Shown: positions 28,536-38,594, counted from the first letter of the stretch. The stretch: DNA of 64,000 nucleotides from Marinibium conchae (GCF_015595035.1 NZ_JADNRN010000001.1:1798001-1862000); one strand, 5' to 3'. The notes: generated by a model from the sequence alone, not told the origin. Translations and numbers: made by a program.

Positions 28536-29093
28536 ATGTTTTCGCGAAATAAAAAAGCAAGCTCATCGGTCTCTACTGACATGATGAAAAAACAAAAACG
28601 ATATGAAGCTCTTGTGAAGGCACTCCATGCGGATATTTTTCGCTATGCGATGTGGTTGATCAAAGACAAAGCAATTGCCGAAGACGTAGTGCAGGAAACA
28701 TTTTTGCGCGCTTGGAAATCACTTGATTCACTGAAGGATGAGGCTGCCGCTAAGTCTTGGTTAATCACGATTTTGCGCAGAGAAAATGCGCGGCGCTTCG
28801 AACGTAAGCAGTTTGATTTAGTTGACATTGATGATGTTGCCGTACCTGATCCTAAGGATTTTGGTGATGTAACACTGGAGCACCGAGAACTTAGACGAAT
28901 TATGTCAGGTTTAAGTGAAGAGTACCGAGAACCCCTAATGATGCAGATACTGATGGGCTTTAGCGGCGACGAAATTGCTGAACAACTCAATTTAAACAAA
29001 AATACCGTTATGACTCGCCTTTTTAGAGCGCGTAACCAAATTAGAGAAGCCTTAACTGGCGAGCAAACTACAGGAGCACAGGTAAATGGATGA
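28536..29093 (+). CDS. ECF-type RNA polymerase sigma factor
   Basis: The 185-residue protein has sigma region 2 (about 25-90: DIFRYAMWLIKDKAIAEDVVQETFLRAWKS split by typical residues) and region 4 with helix-turn-helix (about 115-170: MGFSGDEIAEQLNLNKNTVMTRL region). It would direct transcription of a small stress or envelope regulon. I prefer the ATG at 28536 (AGAAGAA five bases upstream); an in-frame ATG at 28494 has no ribosome binding site. It overlaps the next gene by eight bases, the usual sigma/anti-sigma coupling. Confidence 0.9.
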   Translation: MFSRNKKASSSVSTDMMKKQKRYEALVKALHADIFRYAMWLIKDKAIAEDVVQETFLRAWKSLDSLKDEAAAKSWLITILRRENARRFERKQFDLVDIDDVAVPDPKDFGDVTLEHRELRRIMSGLSEEYREPLMMQILMGFSGDEIAEQLNLNKNTVMTRLFRARNQIREALTGEQTTGAQVNG

Positions 29094-29790
29094 ATTAACT
29101 TTCCGTCGCACCATTTATGCTGACCCAAACACAACAGATCCTGATGTGGTAAAAGCAGCAAAAGATGATCCTTCGAAACAAGCGTTTTGGGATGATATAA
29201 AGGCATTGGATGCTCAAATGATCGCAGCAGCAAGCATACCCGTTCCCGACAACTTCGCTGAGAAGCTGATTTTACGCCAAGGCATGGATGAATTCAGTCA
29301 ACATCGTAAAAAGCGTCCATGGTATGTCGCCATGGCCGCATCGGTAGCCATGGTAGTAAGCATCGGTTACATGACCTTACTTGCTGGCGATAACGGCTTG
29401 GCTAATGATGTGTTTGCGCACGTTAGTCATGAATATGTGAACAAAGAAATAATGATGTCTTCTGGTAATGTGAGCACAGAGAGCATCAACAAGAAGATGG
29501 CCACTTTTAATGGTCAACTTAGCGATGAAATAGGCAACATCGTATCGGCAAATTATTGTTACTTGGATAAAATCAAAAGCTTACACATGATCATCAAAGG
29601 CGAGAAAGGCTTAATCTCCTTGTTCGTAGTGCCAGATAGTGAAAGCAAAGACTTAAAAGAAGATTTTAGTAATGACGAACTTACTGGTAATTCCTTCCTA
29701 CTTGAGTCTGCGAAAATCATTGTTGTTGGTGAAAACGCTGCAGAAGTCTCGCAGTTAAGCAAAACCGCGAAAGTAGCTTTTACTTTCTAA
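29086..29790 (+). CDS. DUF3379-type membrane protein, probable anti-sigma factor
   Basis: The 234-residue protein has a cytoplasmic N-terminal part (1-80), one transmembrane helix (about 84-102, WYVAMAASVAMVVSIGYMTLL region) and a periplasmic domain. It resembles DUF3379 proteins that follow ECF sigma genes in Alteromonadales and relatives. The layout and the eight-base overlap with the sigma gene suggest an anti-sigma role, which is inference; I see no canonical zinc-binding anti-sigma motif (HxxxCxxC). Confidence 0.72.
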   Translation: MDELTFRRTIYADPNTTDPDVVKAAKDDPSKQAFWDDIKALDAQMIAAASIPVPDNFAEKLILRQGMDEFSQHRKKRPWYVAMAASVAMVVSIGYMTLLAGDNGLANDVFAHVSHEYVNKEIMMSSGNVSTESINKKMATFNGQLSDEIGNIVSANYCYLDKIKSLHMIIKGEKGLISLFVVPDSESKDLKEDFSNDELTGNSFLLESAKIIVVGENAAEVSQLSKTAKVAFTF

Positions 29791-29810
29791 GCAATGAAAC
29801 ACCCTTTCCG

Positions 29811-29839
29811 AACCGCAGCCTCAATGCTGCGGTTTTTTT
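29811..29839 (+). terminator. Terminator of the sigma/DUF3379 operon
   Basis: A 9-bp stem (AACCGCAGC, 29811-29819, with GCTGCGGTT, 29826-29834) and six-base loop run into seven T residues. Confidence 0.92.
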
Positions 29840-29930
29840 ATGCCTCACTTTGCAAAACTGCCACAAAGTTTAGAATCATCAGTAAATCTGTTATGCTTTT
29901 GTTATTAAAATAAAAATAACTGAGGTCTTC

Positions 29931-31454
29931 ATGGAAACTGGCACTCTAATATCACTTAGCATTTACTTTATCGCGATGATAGGAATAGGTGTGTTTGCCT
30001 TTCGGAGTAATGAAGAAACATCATCAGGTTACTTACTAGGCGGCCGCAAATTAAGTGCCCCAGTAACAGCGCTTTCTGCTGGCGCCTCGGATATGAGTGG
30101 CTGGATGCTTCTAGGCGTGCCAGGTGCAATGTATGTATCGGGAGCGTCGTCACTATGGATCGCGTTTGGCTTGGTCTTGGGTGCTTGGCTTAATTACATT
30201 TTTGTTGCACCACGCCTACGCGTATTTACCGAAGTCGCTAGCGATGCTATTACCCTTCCTGACTATTTTGAGAACCGCTTTTTCGATGACACCCGCGCTT
30301 TACGAATCATCGCGTCGGTTGTGATAATCATATTTTTCACTTTATACACCAGCTCTGGCATTGCTGCTGGAGGTAAATTGTTTGAATCATCTTTTGGCTT
30401 TAATTACGAGGCCGGACTGTATATTACTGCAGGTGTTGTAGTGTGCTACACACTTTTCGGTGGCTTTATGGCGGTGAGTCTGACCGATTTCGTGCAAGGC
30501 ATCATCATGTTTATCGCACTCATTTTAGTGCCAACAGTGGTTATATTTGAGCTAGGTGGCATTAATAACACTATATCGAGTCTTTCCGAAATTAACCCTA
30601 ATTTAGTATCACTATTTACCGATGCGGGCACTGGTGCAACAGTAACGCTGATTGGCGTGATCTCATTAATGTCGTGGGGTCTTGGTTACTTTGGGCAACC
30701 ACATATTATTGTGCGTTTCATGGCAATTTCGAGTATTAAACAAATGCCTGCAGCACGCCGCATTGGCATGTCGTGGATGATAGTTTCTCTATTTGGCGCA
30801 GCATCTACAGGCCTTTTCGGCTTGGCTTACATGACCTCTATAGGCCAATCATTGGACGACCCGGAAACGATATTCATCACGCTATCACAAATTTTATTCA
30901 ATCCTCTGATCGGTGGCTTTTTATTGGCCGCAATTTTAGCGGCGATAATGAGTACGATATCCTCGCAGTTACTGGTAACGTCTAGCTCGCTTACCCGAGA
31001 TGTTTACGCTGCATTCATAGAGAAAGACTGCAGTGAAAAGAAGCAAGTGGTTATCGGTCGTATATGTGTTGCACTCGTCGCGATGGTCGCAATAGCCCTA
31101 GCCTATGATAGAAACAGCAGCATACTCTCGTTAGTCAGTAATGCTTGGGCTGGATTCGGAGCCGCCTTCGGGCCTTTGGTCTTGTTTTCCCTGATGTGGA
31201 AAAATATGAGCAGAATCGCTGCTATCGCGGGTATCGTAAGTGGTGCAGTCACTACTTTGGTATGGATTTATGCACCATTAGCTGAAAATGGCGCTTCACT
31301 CAACGACAGTTTATATGCAATTATCCCCGGCTTTATTGTATCCAGCTTGTTTATTATCGTGGTGTCTAAGTTAGCTCCTGAGAAAAATGAGAAAGTTATC
31401 ACGCTTTTCTCCGTCTTTGCCGATAAGTACCAACAAGAAAAAAGTAAAATATAA
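29931..31454 (+). CDS. putP: Sodium/proline symporter PutP
   Basis: The 507-residue protein is a sodium:solute symporter family member with about 13 transmembrane helices. Typical PutP features are YLLGGRKLSAPVTALSAGAS in the first loop, MSGWMLLGVPGA, and the SLTDFVQG segment. Length matches E. coli PutP (502). It would import proline with Na+. GAGGT precedes the ATG. No putA is nearby. The EAL-HDOD gene starts 25 bases downstream. Confidence 0.9.
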   Translation: METGTLISLSIYFIAMIGIGVFAFRSNEETSSGYLLGGRKLSAPVTALSAGASDMSGWMLLGVPGAMYVSGASSLWIAFGLVLGAWLNYIFVAPRLRVFTEVASDAITLPDYFENRFFDDTRALRIIASVVIIIFFTLYTSSGIAAGGKLFESSFGFNYEAGLYITAGVVVCYTLFGGFMAVSLTDFVQGIIMFIALILVPTVVIFELGGINNTISSLSEINPNLVSLFTDAGTGATVTLIGVISLMSWGLGYFGQPHIIVRFMAISSIKQMPAARRIGMSWMIVSLFGAASTGLFGLAYMTSIGQSLDDPETIFITLSQILFNPLIGGFLLAAILAAIMSTISSQLLVTSSSLTRDVYAAFIEKDCSEKKQVVIGRICVALVAMVAIALAYDRNSSILSLVSNAWAGFGAAFGPLVLFSLMWKNMSRIAAIAGIVSGAVTTLVWIYAPLAENGASLNDSLYAIIPGFIVSSLFIIVVSKLAPEKNEKVITLFSVFADKYQQEKSKI

Positions 31455-31479
31455 GTTTTTGAAGGTGTGTTACTGATCT

Positions 31480-32700
31480 ATGGGTTTTTTCGCTGCCAGG
31501 CAGCCAATACTTGATAATGAAAAAGCGCTCTATGGCTATGAGCTTCTTTTTCGATTGAGTCTAGAGAATGTATTCCCAGATGTGGATCAAGAAAAAGCCA
31601 CCTCAAAAATGATTGAAGGTCTGCAGTTTGACCTCGGCCTTGACAAAATCTCCGAGGGTAAACTGGCCTTCATAAATTTCACCGAGCAAAGTCTAATAAG
31701 CGGCTACCCCGAATTATTGCCGCATGAGAAGGTCGTGGTTGAAATACTTGAAACCGTGAAACCCACCAACTCGGTGTACGGGGCGCTTAAAAAGCTTCGC
31801 CAAAAAGGCTACCTCCTAGCGCTTGATGATTTCGTTCATGATGATGCTTGGAAACCTTTTTATAAATTAATCGACATCGTTAAGATAGACTTCAGAGACA
31901 TTTCTGAAGAAGATCTTTCAGCAACACTCGAACAGTTTAAAAAATATCCACAGATTAAACTACTTGCAGAAAAAGTAGAAACAAATGAAGAGTTCACGCG
32001 TGCGGTCAGACTTGGCTTCGATTATTTCCAAGGTTACTTTTTCAGCCGTCCAGAAGTAATTCGAAGCGTTGCCCTCACACCGGGCCAAACGTCAATTGCA
32101 AGCCTACTCAATGAGCTGTCTGCTTCAGAGCCTAACTTTAATAAAATTAGTCAGTTATTTGAGCTCGACGTAACCTTGTCTTTCAAGTTGCTACGCTACA
32201 CTCAAACTGCCATGTTTAAACGTCAAAATCCAATTAAAACCATTAAGCAGGCAGTGCTGGTGTTGGGTAAGAATGAACTTGAACGTTTTGTAGGTTTGAT
32301 ATTCGCAGCACAGTTTAGCGACACCAAACCGCAAGAGCTTATTCGACTATCCATACAAAGAGCCAAATTCTGTGAATTACTTGCTCCTTACTGCGCGCAT
32401 AAAAATGACGCCTCGTCGGCATTTTTAATGGGTATGATGTCGTTGATTGATGCTTTGCTAGATGCCGACCTTAAAACCGTCGTCTCGGATCTTCCTCTAA
32501 GTAGCGATATAAAGGATGCCTTACTTCAAGACAAAGGCTGGCTTTCACACTGTTTAAAGCTCTGCAAATATTTTGAGGTAGGTGATTGGGAGAAAATGGA
32601 AAAGAGTTGTGAGATTCTCAACATTCCCTACCAAGAAATTTTAGACGAGTATGAAAAAGCAGGACAATGGGCTGAAGAAAAAGTCGGCCAACTTATCTGA
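31480..32700 (+). CDS. EAL-HDOD signalling protein (YuxH/CdgJ type)
   Basis: The 406-residue cytoplasmic protein joins an N-terminal EAL domain (about 1-200) to a C-terminal HDOD domain (about 205-395). The EAL domain keeps Glu in YGYELL, the LALDDF and VKIDF segments and QGYFFSRP. It lacks the GTGYSS loop after DDF (it reads DDFVHDD), so catalysis is doubtful and it may be a c-di-GMP-insensitive or binding-only effector. Relatives such as Vibrio CdgJ affect motility. It follows putP closely and may share its transcript. Confidence 0.88.
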   Translation: MGFFAARQPILDNEKALYGYELLFRLSLENVFPDVDQEKATSKMIEGLQFDLGLDKISEGKLAFINFTEQSLISGYPELLPHEKVVVEILETVKPTNSVYGALKKLRQKGYLLALDDFVHDDAWKPFYKLIDIVKIDFRDISEEDLSATLEQFKKYPQIKLLAEKVETNEEFTRAVRLGFDYFQGYFFSRPEVIRSVALTPGQTSIASLLNELSASEPNFNKISQLFELDVTLSFKLLRYTQTAMFKRQNPIKTIKQAVLVLGKNELERFVGLIFAAQFSDTKPQELIRLSIQRAKFCELLAPYCAHKNDASSAFLMGMMSLIDALLDADLKTVVSDLPLSSDIKDALLQDKGWLSHCLKLCKYFEVGDWEKMEKSCEILNIPYQEILDEYEKAGQWAEEKVGQLI

Positions 32701-32817
32701 TCTCTCGTGTAATACTCCATTACACTCGTCGTAAATAAAGCAAAAACCTTGCATTTTTCCTATAAGCAATAGACATATAACAAAATTGCAACATACCCAA
32801 ACTTTTAGTTATCAATT

Positions 32818-32865
32818 AGCTATTAGAAATAGCTTTTTATCATATTTGTTTAATTAGCAAATATG
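32818..32865 (+). repeat. Terminator-like hairpin and palindrome upstream of cysD
   Basis: AGCTATT-AGA-AATAGCT (32818-32834) followed by TTTT looks like a short terminator, perhaps for the EAL-HDOD gene. Directly after it CATATTTG-N9-CAAATATG (32841-32865) is a perfect 8-bp inverted repeat 60 bases before the cysD ATG. It could be an operator, for instance for a CysB-like regulator, but CysB sites are too degenerate to call from sequence. Confidence 0.45.
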
Positions 32866-32924
32866 CTATTGTTCTATGCATATATATTTTTTGCATATTA
32901 ACTTTAACTTGGAGTCAGTTCGCA

Positions 32925-33839
32925 ATGACCAGCTCAATTCCTTCGATTACTCACTTAAAGCAGTTAGAAGCTGAGAGTATTCACATATTCAGAGAAGTTG
33001 CCGCAGAGTTCGATAATCCCGTTATGCTTTACAGTGTAGGCAAAGACTCATCTGTGTTGCTGCATCTCGCCAGAAAGGCTTTTGCGCCCGGAACTATCCC
33101 CTTTCCATTGCTTCATGTGGATACCACATGGAAGTTTAAAGAAATGATCCAATTTCGTGATGAGATAGCCAAAAAACACAATTTGAATTTGCTTGTTCAT
33201 ACTAACCAAGAAGGCGTAAAACAGGGTGTAGGTCCTTTCAGTCACGGCAGTGCTAAGCACACCGACATAATGAAAACGGTTGCTTTGAAGCAAGCACTTG
33301 ACAAGTATAAGTTTGATGCTGCCTTCGGTGGTGCTCGTCGAGATGAAGAGAAGTCACGCGCGAAAGAACGTGTATATTCATTCAGAGATGAAAATCATCG
33401 CTGGGATCCCAAAAATCAGCGCCCAGAGCTCTGGAATATCTATAACAGTCAAATCAACAAAGGCGAAAGCATACGTGTATTCCCAATGTCTAACTGGACT
33501 GAGCTAGATATTTGGCAGTATATCTACCTTGAAGGTATAGAAATTCCCTCACTTTATCTTGCAAAACCTCGCCCCGTTGTTAAGCGCGACGGCACCTACT
33601 TTATGGTTGACGACGATAGAATGCCGCTTGAAGAAGGCGAAACACCAGAAATGCGTTCAGTAAGATTCCGAACACTGGGTTGCTATCCGCTCACTGGCGC
33701 GGTTGAGTCAGAAGCCGACACTTTGCCAGAGGTTATTCAAGAAATGCTCCTCACCAAAACATCTGAGCGCCAAGGACGTGTCATTGACCATGATTCCTCT
33801 GGCTCAATGGAGAAGAAGAAAATGGAGGGTTATTTCTAA
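32925..33839 (+). CDS. cysD: Sulfate adenylyltransferase small subunit CysD
   Basis: The 304-residue ATP pyrophosphatase-type subunit forms adenosine 5'-phosphosulfate from ATP and sulfate with CysN. The PP-loop motif is [13 protein letters not shown] (about 37-49); [15 protein letters not shown] and the C-terminal [16 protein letters not shown] are family signatures. TTGGAG precedes the ATG at good distance. The stop overlaps the cysC start (TAATG). Confidence 0.97.
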   Translation: MTSSIPSITHLKQLEAESIHIFREVAAEFDNPVMLYSVGKDSSVLLHLARKAFAPGTIPFPLLHVDTTWKFKEMIQFRDEIAKKHNLNLLVHTNQEGVKQGVGPFSHGSAKHTDIMKTVALKQALDKYKFDAAFGGARRDEEKSRAKERVYSFRDENHRWDPKNQRPELWNIYNSQINKGESIRVFPMSNWTELDIWQYIYLEGIEIPSLYLAKPRPVVKRDGTYFMVDDDRMPLEEGETPEMRSVRFRTLGCYPLTGAVESEADTLPEVIQEMLLTKTSERQGRVIDHDSSGSMEKKKMEGYF

Positions 33840-34432
33840 TGTCAACCAACATAGTATGGCACGAGCATGCCGTTACCAAGACTTCACGTGCAGCAGCACT
33901 TGGTCAGAAACCAGCAGTGATTTGGCTCACAGGTTTGTCTGGTTCTGGCAAATCAACCATTGCAAATTTACTTGAGAAAAAGCTGTTCTCCGAGCAGAAA
34001 AAAACCTATTTACTCGATGGTGATAATATTCGACACGGCCTATGTGGCGACCTTGGTTTTGATGATAAAGACCGCGTTGAAAACATTCGACGCATCAGTG
34101 AGGTGGCAAAACTTTTCGTCGACTCAGGCACGATAGTGATAACCGCTTTTATTTCACCTTTTAATGCCGACCGTGCATTTTGTCGCTCGTTATTAGGTGA
34201 AAATGAATTTGTAGAAGTCTTCGTCGACACTCCCATAGAAGTATGTGAAAAACGTGACCCGAAAGGCCTGTATAAAAAAGCCAGAAGTGGTGACATTAGT
34301 AACTTCACTGGAATCGACTCAGCTTACGAAGTACCTCTGTCTCCAGAGATACACCTTGAATATCAAGACGAAAGCGCCGAAGCAACCGCAGAAAGGCTTT
34401 TCGATTTGCTTCATGCCAAAGGACTTGTATAG
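33839..34432 (+). CDS. cysC: Adenylylsulfate kinase CysC
   Basis: The 197-residue kinase phosphorylates APS to PAPS. The P-loop is GLSGSGKST (32-40); FISPFNADR and DTPIEVCEKRDPKGLYKKAR are diagnostic. GGAGGG inside the end of cysD is a strong ribosome binding site. cysQ begins at the base after its stop codon. Confidence 0.96.
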   Translation: MSTNIVWHEHAVTKTSRAAALGQKPAVIWLTGLSGSGKSTIANLLEKKLFSEQKKTYLLDGDNIRHGLCGDLGFDDKDRVENIRRISEVAKLFVDSGTIVITAFISPFNADRAFCRSLLGENEFVEVFVDTPIEVCEKRDPKGLYKKARSGDISNFTGIDSAYEVPLSPEIHLEYQDESAEATAERLFDLLHAKGLV

Positions 34433-35230
34433 ATGACGGCCTTTGAATTCGACGCAGAACTAGCGTCTAGGGTCAAAAGCATTGCTATTGAAGCTGGGGC
34501 TAAAATCATGGAGATATACGCAAAAGACTTTGCTATTTATGATAAGTCTGATGCTAGCCCTCTAACTGAAGCTGATCTTGCTGCTCATCATCATATTGTC
34601 GATGAACTAACAAAAATATCTGAGTTACCTATTCTTTCTGAAGAATCTGCTGATATAGCTTGGGAAGAACGTAAAAAGTGGTCGAGATATTGGTTGGTCG
34701 ACCCTCTTGATGGAACTAAAGAGTTCATTAAAAAGAATGGCGAATTTACCGTGAACATCGCCTTAATTGAGTATGGCGAGCCAAGTTTTGGCGTTGTGCA
34801 TGCCCCCGCAATATCGAAGACCTATGTAGGTCAGGTTGGAATTGGCGCCTATTGCGAAGATCATGGTGTTAGTCGCGACATTAGCGCTAAAAAACATCAA
34901 GCGGGTGAAACGTGGAAGGTGGTTGGGAGCCGTTCGCACCAAAGCCCTGAAATCAACAAGATCTTGAATGAATTAGGTGGTGAAAGCGAATTGCTCGCCA
35001 TGGGAAGCTCTCTAAAGTTGTGCTTAGTGGCCAGCGGAGAAGCCCATTTGTATCCGCGTGTTGGGCCAACCAGCGAATGGGATACTGGCGCTGCTCATGC
35101 AGTGGCATTAGCTGCAGGTGCTAAAGTGACCGTATTAGACCCAGAAAACCCCATGGATCCCGATGCCTCGCCGCTTAAATATAATCAAAAAGATTCCGTA
35201 TTAAACCCATATTTTTTGGTAAGTTTTTAA
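34433..35230 (+). CDS. cysQ: 3'(2'),5'-bisphosphate nucleotidase CysQ
   Basis: The 265-residue inositol monophosphatase family enzyme removes the 3'-phosphate of PAP/PAPS, recycling the by-product of sulfate reduction. Metal-binding motifs are SEESAD (about 63-68), DPLDGTKEF (about 88-96) and WDTGAAHAV (about 213-221). Being embedded between cysC and cysN ties it directly to the sulfate activation pathway; in E. coli cysQ is elsewhere. Confidence 0.95.
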   Translation: MTAFEFDAELASRVKSIAIEAGAKIMEIYAKDFAIYDKSDASPLTEADLAAHHHIVDELTKISELPILSEESADIAWEERKKWSRYWLVDPLDGTKEFIKKNGEFTVNIALIEYGEPSFGVVHAPAISKTYVGQVGIGAYCEDHGVSRDISAKKHQAGETWKVVGSRSHQSPEINKILNELGGESELLAMGSSLKLCLVASGEAHLYPRVGPTSEWDTGAAHAVALAAGAKVTVLDPENPMDPDASPLKYNQKDSVLNPYFLVSF

Positions 35231-35231
35231 A

Positions 35232-36635
35232 ATGAATAACGAAAACGAATTATTACAAACCGACATCTTGTCGTATTTAGAACAACATGAGAAAAAAGAC
35301 CTGCTACGCTTTTTAACCTGTGGCAGTGTTGATGACGGTAAAAGCACACTGATTGGTCGCTTACTTCATGATTCAAAAATGATTTATGAAGACCAACTTG
35401 CCGCTATTACCAAAGACAGCAAAAAAGTCGGCACCACCGGCGAAAAGGTCGATTTGGCATTGCTCGTTGACGGCCTTCAATCTGAGCGAGAGCAAGGTAT
35501 TACCATTGATGTTGCTTATCGTTACTTTAGTACTGAAAAGCGTAAGTTTATTATTGCTGATACACCAGGACACGAGCAATACACCCGTAACATGGTAACC
35601 GGTGCATCAACTTGCGACCTAGCCATTATTCTGGTGGATGCGCGCGAAGGTGTGAAAACACAAACTCGCCGACACTCATTTTTAGTATCCCTACTCGGTA
35701 TAAAACACGTTATCGTTGCTATCAACAAAATGGACTTGATGGACTACAGCCAAGACGTATATGAGCAAATCCAAAAAGACTATATGGAATTTTCCAAGCA
35801 ATTAACAATCCCTGACATTCGTTTCGTGCCCATATCTGCGCTCGAGGGTGACAATGTCGTCAATCGCTCAGATAAAACGCCTTGGTTTAGTGGTGAATTA
35901 CTGATGGAATTGCTAGAGAGTATGGAAATTACGCAGCAACAACATGACGATTTTCGCTTTCCTGTGCAATATGTAAATAGGCCAAATCTAAATTTTAGAG
36001 GCTTTGCTGGCACTATTGTGTCAGGGTCAATCAAGCCAGGGGATGCTGTAACCGCCTTGCCTTCAGGAAAAACATCAACTATCAAAGCAGTAAACACCTT
36101 TGACGGTGACTTGGAAGAAGGTTTTGCGCCCAACGCAGTGACCCTCACGCTCAACGATGAAATAGACATTTCTCGTGGCGACATGATAGTTAAAAGCGAC
36201 TCCCTGCCTTTGCATAGCAATGCTTACAAAACACACATGGTTTGGATGTCGGAAGATGCGCTCATACCCAACAAACAATATAGCTTCAAATTTGCAACCA
36301 AGATGGTACCGGGCAGTGTTGCTAGCATCGACTATCAGATAGATGTGAACTCCCTTGAAAAAACGGATGCTCTGCATTTGAATTTGAATGAAATAGGGGT
36401 TGCTAACATCAAACTGACTCAGGATGTTGCCTGTGATCCCTACATCGCTAATCGAAAAACAGGTGCTTTTATTATTATAGACCGCCTTAGCAACAGTACC
36501 GTTGGCGCAGGAATGATCATCAAAGAAACTGAGTCCTCTGCCTCTTCGCACGAATATAGTGAGTTTGAACTAGAGTTTAATGCACTGGTTAGAAAGCACT
36601 TCCCTCACTGGAATGCTCAAGATATAAGTAAGTAA
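35232..36635 (+). CDS. cysN: Sulfate adenylyltransferase GTPase subunit CysN
   Basis: The 467-residue EF-Tu-like GTPase powers APS formation by CysD. G1 is GSVDDGKST (about 31-39), G3 is [13 protein letters not shown]4 is NKMD; two beta-barrel domains follow. Length is close to E. coli CysN (475) and there is no fused CysC domain, consistent with the separate cysC. It is the last gene before a large hairpin terminator. Confidence 0.96.
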   Translation: MNNENELLQTDILSYLEQHEKKDLLRFLTCGSVDDGKSTLIGRLLHDSKMIYEDQLAAITKDSKKVGTTGEKVDLALLVDGLQSEREQGITIDVAYRYFSTEKRKFIIADTPGHEQYTRNMVTGASTCDLAIILVDAREGVKTQTRRHSFLVSLLGIKHVIVAINKMDLMDYSQDVYEQIQKDYMEFSKQLTIPDIRFVPISALEGDNVVNRSDKTPWFSGELLMELLESMEITQQQHDDFRFPVQYVNRPNLNFRGFAGTIVSGSIKPGDAVTALPSGKTSTIKAVNTFDGDLEEGFAPNAVTLTLNDEIDISRGDMIVKSDSLPLHSNAYKTHMVWMSEDALIPNKQYSFKFATKMVPGSVASIDYQIDVNSLEKTDALHLNLNEIGVANIKLTQDVACDPYIANRKTGAFIIIDRLSNSTVGAGMIIKETESSASSHEYSEFELEFNALVRKHFPHWNAQDISK

Positions 36636-36680
36636 GATAAGGTTGAGCCGCTTGGTTTAAGTGGCATCAACGCAGGTACT

Positions 36681-36738
36681 AGCTTGTTTAGTCGTATATT
36701 TGCTATCAAATATACAATCAGACTAAACAAGCTTTTTT
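36681..36738 (+). terminator. Large nested hairpin terminator after cysN
   Basis: An outer 13-bp perfect stem (AGCTTGTTTAGTC, 36681-36693, with GACTAAACAAGCT, 36721-36733) encloses an inner 8-bp stem (GTATATTT, 36694-36701, with AAATATAC, 36708-36715) and is followed by T residues to 36738. It separates cysDCQN from the SLC13 permease gene, which lies 130 bases further on. Confidence 0.88.
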
Positions 36739-36869
36739 ATTATCTGGGAAAATACGCTATGCTGAAATTCGCGTTGATAAGAACGCACTCAATCTAACAT
36801 TAGCGGCAGCATTACTGGAAACGAAAGTGATAACGGAATTCATAGCAGCAATCTACATAGCAGTATCCA

Positions 36870-38594
36870 ATGACCTTTGAGCAAATTGCGGTTCTTCTCA
36901 TTTTTGCCGCTACTATCGTTAGCTTGGCCGCAACCAAAATGCGTCCCTCCAGTGTTTTCTCTGCGTGTATGCTGCTTCTTGTACTAGTACAACAACTTAA
37001 GCTCGACGAAATACTAGAAAACCTGACCAATACAGGTCTTGTAACGTTGGTTTTGTTGTTGTTGGTCAGTCACTCTATTGATAAAACGGCCTTTATTAAG
37101 CGTTTGGGTCGCGCTATTGTGCGTAAGTCTTTCACTCAAAGTTTTTGGCGGATGTTTGCGATCAGCTTTAGCTCTTCAGCACTTCTCAATAACACCGCAA
37201 TTGTGGCTAGTCTGATTGGGCCAATTAAGCAAAACCAGTTGCATGCCCCTTCCCGCCTGCTCATTCCACTATCGTATGCAGCAATTTTAGGCGGTACGGT
37301 AACTCTTATCGGTACGTCAACAAACTTAATCGTTGATAGTTTCCTGATAGAACACGGGCACCCTGGGTTTGCCTTCTTCGACTTTACCCTCTTCGGCCTA
37401 AGTGCGGGTTTTGCCTGTGCATTCTTGTTATTTATGCTAACGCCCTTGTTACCTAATATTGCTAGCAATGAAAATAACTATCAACGCTATTTGTTGGAAG
37501 CCGACGTTGAGGCTAATTCTGAACTGATAGGGAAAAGTGTTGAAGATAATCATTTGCGTAACCTACCTGAACTCTTTCTCATAGAAATTGTTCGTAAGAA
37601 CGTAGTAATGTCTCCGGTCACACCTGATATGGTAATTGAGGAAAACGATAAACTTATTTTTTCTGGTAACGTTCAAAAAATTGATAATATTGGTCATATC
37701 AAGGGCCTCACAATGTTTGCAGAAACAGACGGTTTACTGAGTGATAACCTAACCGAGGTGATCGTGTCCAATCGCGCCCCAATTATCAATAAAACACTAA
37801 AGGAACTGGGTTTTAGAGCGCTATTTGATTCGGCGGTGGTGGCTATACGTCGCGACGGCGCTCAAATTTCTGGGAAGTTGGGCGAGTTAAAGCTTCAGGC
37901 CGGAGACTTCCTGTTACTTGCCACCGGCGCAGACTTTCAACGGCGTGACAATATCACCAAAAATTTCTTTGTGGTGTCTGAACAAAAAATCATGCGCAAA
38001 TTAAAGCCATGGCAGGAGGCCTTTACTCTTATTGGCTTCCTTATAACGATAGCACTCGCAGCAACATCACTACTTCCCCTAGCCACGGGCCTTGTGTTTT
38101 TTGCTGCAAGCCTATCGCTCATTAAAGTGTCGTCGATTAGTGAAATTAAACGTCATCTTCCAGTAAACTTAATACTTGTAATCGTTGGTGCATTAAGTTT
38201 AGCGACTGCGCTAGAAAATAGTGGTGTTATTGCCTTAACCACCGAAGCTTTAAAGCCTTTAGTTGATGATATGTCGCCACTATTTGCCCTTGCTTGTGTT
38301 TATTTGATGACGCTCTTACTCACAGAGTTTGTAACAAATAATGCTGCCGCGGCCCTTATGTTCCCGTTCGCTTATGGCTTAGTTGTATCTATGAACCTAC
38401 CGCTCATGCCTTTTGCCTTAGCTGTGGCTTTTGCTGCTAGTGCAAGCTTTATTTCGCCATATGGTTACCAAACTAACCTTCTGGTTTTTTCTGCGACCAA
38501 TTATCGCTTTAAAGATTTTGTCAAAATTGGAACCCCAATTTCATTGCTATACTCCACCATCGTAATATTAATGCTTCACTGGTTTTACTTTTAG
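36870..38594 (+). CDS. SLC13-type permease with TrkA-C domains, probable sulfate transporter
   Basis: The 574-residue membrane protein has the SLC13/DASS-like two-half arrangement: N-terminal helices (about 5-200), two cytoplasmic TrkA-C (RCK_C) domains (about 205-370) and C-terminal helices (about 385-574). The duplicated substrate loops are visible as SSSALLNNTAIVASLIGP with GTVTLIGTSTNLIV, and LTEFVTNNAAAALMFPFA. Bacterial relatives next to cys genes are predicted sulfate importers. The location supports that, but a strong terminator lies between cysN and this gene, so it probably has its own promoter. Other anions remain possible. Confidence 0.85.
   Translation: MTFEQIAVLLIFAATIVSLAATKMRPSSVFSACMLLLVLVQQLKLDEILENLTNTGLVTLVLLLLVSHSIDKTAFIKRLGRAIVRKSFTQSFWRMFAISFSSSALLNNTAIVASLIGPIKQNQLHAPSRLLIPLSYAAILGGTVTLIGTSTNLIVDSFLIEHGHPGFAFFDFTLFGLSAGFACAFLLFMLTPLLPNIASNENNYQRYLLEADVEANSELIGKSVEDNHLRNLPELFLIEIVRKNVVMSPVTPDMVIEENDKLIFSGNVQKIDNIGHIKGLTMFAETDGLLSDNLTEVIVSNRAPIINKTLKELGFRALFDSAVVAIRRDGAQISGKLGELKLQAGDFLLLATGADFQRRDNITKNFFVVSEQKIMRKLKPWQEAFTLIGFLITIALAATSLLPLATGLVFFAASLSLIKVSSISEIKRHLPVNLILVIVGALSLATALENSGVIALTTEALKPLVDDMSPLFALACVYLMTLLLTEFVTNNAAAALMFPFAYGLVVSMNLPLMPFALAVAFAASASFISPYGYQTNLLVFSATNYRFKDFVKIGTPISLLYSTIVILMLHWFYF

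Noticed and set aside
35373-36551. Antisense frames opposite cysN
   Set aside because: cysN has intact GTPase motifs throughout; no ribosome binding sites or domains on the other strand.
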